Positions 6,191 through 7,566 of a DNA stretch of 7,566 nt are shown here, in pieces (within the stretch, counting starts at the first letter, position 1; every line of letters starts with the position of its first letter). Below the pieces are notes generated by a model, which saw nothing but the letters and a program-made list of their open reading frames with translations, did no database searches and was not told the DNA's origin. Made by a program: the position numbers and the translations under genes. Location: the NCBI GenBank assembly GCA_927911515.1, contig CAKMQH010000021.1:1-7566 (forward strand). The letters are read 5' to 3'. This DNA comes from an uncultured Neisseria sp. Its GTDB lineage: Bacteria; Pseudomonadota; Gammaproteobacteria; Burkholderiales; Neisseriaceae.

Positions 6191-6202
6191 TTCAGACGAC
6201 CT
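6191..6202 (-). repeat. DUS spanning a gene junction and acting as possible ribosome binding site
   Basis: Perfect minus-strand AGGTCGTCTGAA abutting the ATG of the hydrolase-like gene (AGGTCGTCTGAAATG). Its first two bases overlap the TAG stop of the upstream membrane protein gene. No other purine-rich Shine-Dalgarno sequence is present, so the AGG of the DUS, 9 bases before the ATG, is the only candidate. Confidence 0.85.
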
Positions 6203-6545
6203 ATTTGAGCAAATCGTGGAGCGTATAGGTAATCAAGATCGCGGCAGGGACGCTTAAAACGGCACAGGTGGCGAGGCAGATCAGGATGTTGGCAATCAAC
6301 CGCCAGCCTTTCCAGCCGAAACACTTGGCGGCAATCAGAAGACAGGGCAGCGAGAACAGCAGCCACACCAACGCCCAAAGCGGATTTGCGCGGGTCATTT
6401 CAACCCAGCCGGACATCCGCGCCAGCATGAATATCGTCCACACCAGCATAGGCAGTACAAACGCGGCGACCACCCATGCCGCACCTATGCCGGTTTTACC
6501 GTTCATGTTCCAATCGTATTTGCCGAAAACTTTATTGGGCAGCAT
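6201..6545 (-). CDS. Small integral membrane protein with three predicted helices, function unknown
   Basis: 114 residues starting MLPNKVFGKYDWNMNGKTGI. Three hydrophobic helices are visible: about 20-42 (AAWVVAAFVLPMLVWTIFML), about 54-73 (PLWALVWLLFSLPCLLIAA) and about 81-108 (LIANILICLATCAVLSVPAA onward). The short loops carry K/R residues (KCFGWKGWR, MTRAN). No enzyme or transporter motif is recognised. I chose ATG 6545 because GGAG lies 7 bases upstream. This start overlaps the xth stop by 14 bases, which suggests translational coupling. The alternative ATG at 6506 (MNGKTGIG) has no clear Shine-Dalgarno sequence. Reading upstream in the same frame only shadows xth. It sits in the xth operon between xth and the hydrolase-like gene. 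Existence is well supported, function is not. Confidence 0.72.
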   Translation of the reverse strand: MLPNKVFGKYDWNMNGKTGIGAAWVVAAFVLPMLVWTIFMLARMSGWVEMTRANPLWALVWLLFSLPCLLIAAKCFGWKGWRLIANILICLATCAVLSVPAAILITYTLHDLLK

Positions 6546-7312
6546 AGTCGTACTCCACGACCAAAGGTGCATGGTCGGAAAATTTCTCGTCTTTATAAAC
6601 ATGCGCGGACACCGCTTTGGCGGCGAGTTCGGGCGTAACCATCTGATAGTCGATGCGCCACCCGACATCTTTCGCATACGCCTGTCCGCGGTTGCTCCAC
6701 CAAGTGTAGCCCGGATTGTCAGGATAGAGCGTGCGCCACATATCCGTCCAGCCGAGCGTATGGATGACTTTGCCTATCCATTCGCGTTCTTCGGGCAGGA
6801 AGCCTGAGTTTCTCTGGTTGCCTTTCCAGTTTTTCAGGTCGATGTTTTGGTGGGCAATGTTCCAGTCTCCGCAGACGACGATATCGCGCCCTTCCGCCTT
6901 CATGGCTTCAAGCATGGGATAGAACGCATCTAAAAAGCGGTATTTCAATTCCTGTCGTTCCGGCGCGCTGGTGCCGCTGGGCAGGTAAAGCGAAATCACC
7001 GACAACTTGCCGAAATCGCAGCGCACAAACCGCCCTTCCCTGTCGAATTCTTCAATGCCCATACCGATTTGCATATTGTCAGGCGCGCGTTTGCTGTACA
7101 CCGCTACGCCGCTGTAACCGCGTTTTTCAGCGCAATGCCAATGGCCGTGCATCCCCGTGCGGATTCTTCATTTCGTCGGACAAATCGGCTTCCTGCGCTT
7201 TGAGTTCCTGCACGCAGACAATGTCCGCACCCGATGCGGCGATGTATTCGTAAAATCCTTTTTTGTAGGCGGAGCGGATGCCGTTGACGTTGGCAGAGAT
7301 GATTTTCAGCAT
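6532..7312 (-). CDS. xth: Exodeoxyribonuclease III (AP endonuclease; single-base frameshift)
   Basis: Mg-dependent 3'-5' exonuclease and AP endonuclease of base excision repair (EEP fold). After repair it has 259 residues (E. coli 268): MLKIISANVNGIRS with N8, VQELKAQE with E36, the catalytic tyrosine Y109 in SLYLPSG, CGDWNIAH with D149 and N151, WRIDYQMVTP with D221, and SDHAPLVVEY with D246/H247. All line up with E. coli N7, E34, Y109, D151, N153, D229 and H259. The frame is interrupted once. At 7153-7156 a C-run (GGGG on the coding strand) has one base too many between NPHG and MHGHWHCAEKRGYSG. With no other damage and a perfect active site, a sequencing error is more likely than inactivation. 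First gene of a three-gene operon. Confidence 0.92.
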
Positions 7313-7352
7313 AATTTTGTGCTTTGGAATATTGGTTTAGGGGAAAAAACGG

Positions 7353-7382
7353 ATTGTAACCGATATAGAGGAATCGCGACAA
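7353..7382 (-). promoter_or_regulatory. Candidate sigma-70 promoter of the xth operon
   Basis: On the minus strand, TTGTCG (7377-7382) and TACAAT (7353-7358) are separated by 18 bases. The -10 box matches 5 of 6 and the -35 box 4 of 6. It would start transcription about 35 bases upstream of the xth ATG (7312). Found by eye only. Confidence 0.42.
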
Positions 7383-7454
7383 AACCGCTCTTTCTTTTCG
7401 CTACAACTGCTTGCGAATGCTTCAACATTGCCTTTGTGAACCCTCCATAAAAAT

Positions 7455-7500
7455 AGGTCGTCTGAAAACGGACTTAATCCAAACCGTTTTCAGACGACCT
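7455..7500. terminator. DUS-hairpin terminator at the end of the neisserial sequence
   Basis: 17-base perfect arms 7455-7471 and 7484-7500 with an inverted DUS pair (7455-7466, 7489-7500) and a 12-base loop. Unlike the other three hairpins, the right arm is not followed by a full T-run: after two T the sequence changes abruptly to non-neisserial DNA. It would end a plus-strand-facing neighbour, or one beyond the window. Confidence 0.83.
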
Positions 7501-7502
7501 TC

Positions 7503-7566
7503 CCTCCAGGATAGCTAGGACTACAGGCATGAGCCACCATGCCTGGCCAGATTTCATTTTAGAAAT
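7503..7566. mobile_element. Primate Alu SINE fragment (human DNA, probable chimera)
   Basis: From the end of the DUS hairpin the sequence reads as antisense Alu: TAGCTAGGACTACAGG, then GCATGAGCCACCATGCCTGG. This differs from the common Alu segment TAGCTGGGACTACAGG plus GCATGAGCCACCATGCCTGG by one base. The preceding CCCTCCAGGA resembles the Alu CCTCCCGAG, and the AT-rich tail (ATTTCATTTTAGAAAT) may be degenerate Alu or its flank. Alu is restricted to primates, so this is human-derived DNA. It may be a library or assembly chimera, or a genuine host-derived insertion. Its position at the window end favours an artefact. Confidence 0.85.

Noticed and set aside
5642..6208. Plus-strand open frame of 188 codons antisense to the hydrolase-like gene
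   Set aside because: Runs through the DUS and terminator arms, has no ribosome binding site, and the minus frame has recognisable fold motifs and operon context.
6268..6807. Plus-strand 179-codon frame across xth and the membrane protein gene
   Set aside because: Antisense to two supported genes; no family resemblance.
1..7566. CRISPR arrays, tRNA/rRNA genes, toxin-antitoxin or defence systems, prophage
   Set aside because: No regularly spaced repeats, no tRNA-like cloverleaf or rRNA segments, and no gene of such families; xerD has the housekeeping form and context.

Overview
This window is chromosomal DNA from a commensal Neisseria, most likely of the N. mucosa / N. sicca / N. macacae group. 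The main evidence is the DNA uptake sequence. The 12-mer AGGTCGTCTGAA (the 'mucosa' dialect, not the meningococcal/gonococcal ATGCCGTCTGAA) or its G-first 11/12 variant occurs 15 times in 7.6 kb. Two Correia elements (CREE), a dRS3-like palindrome and Neisseria-like protein sequences agree with this.

Layout. Positions 1-148 are a long-form Correia element cut by the window start, followed by bcp (peroxiredoxin, 183-620, +) and a DUS-hairpin terminator. After a gene-free gap with a dRS3-like palindrome comes xerD (tyrosine recombinase, 917-1792, +). xerD converges on the minus-strand clpS-clpA pair (4454 down to 1862) across one shared DUS hairpin. Upstream of clpS and divergent from it is a cold-shock gene (4767-4970, +) with its own terminator, then a small unrecognised gene (5053-5286, +). 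A 373-bp gene-free stretch follows, holding two solitary DUS, a short-form Correia element in the opposite orientation to the first, and a DUS-hairpin terminator. The rest is a minus-strand operon read from 7312 to 5660: xth (exonuclease III), a three-helix membrane protein, and an RBBP9/YdeN-like alpha/beta-hydrolase that has apparently lost its catalytic residues. It probably starts from a promoter near 7353-7382. A DUS hairpin (7455-7500) ends the neisserial sequence.

Function. ClpS and ClpA are the N-degron adaptor and the unfoldase that feed ClpP. XerD resolves chromosome dimers, Xth repairs abasic and oxidised DNA ends, and Bcp reduces peroxides. This is mostly housekeeping DNA and I found no new defence or mobile system.

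Two anomalies dominate. First, clpS, clpA and xth together carry seven indel sites, mostly in homopolymers or G/C runs. Repairing them gives full-length proteins of 103, 761 and 259 residues. Six of the seven lie in only 1.8 kb (about 2527-4330), which looks like poor consensus quality rather than true decay. Second, the last ~64 bases, starting directly after the final DUS hairpin, read as a primate Alu fragment. That is either a human-DNA chimera in the assembly or, less likely, host-to-bacterium transfer. Repeats at both ends suggest the window may be a whole draft contig.
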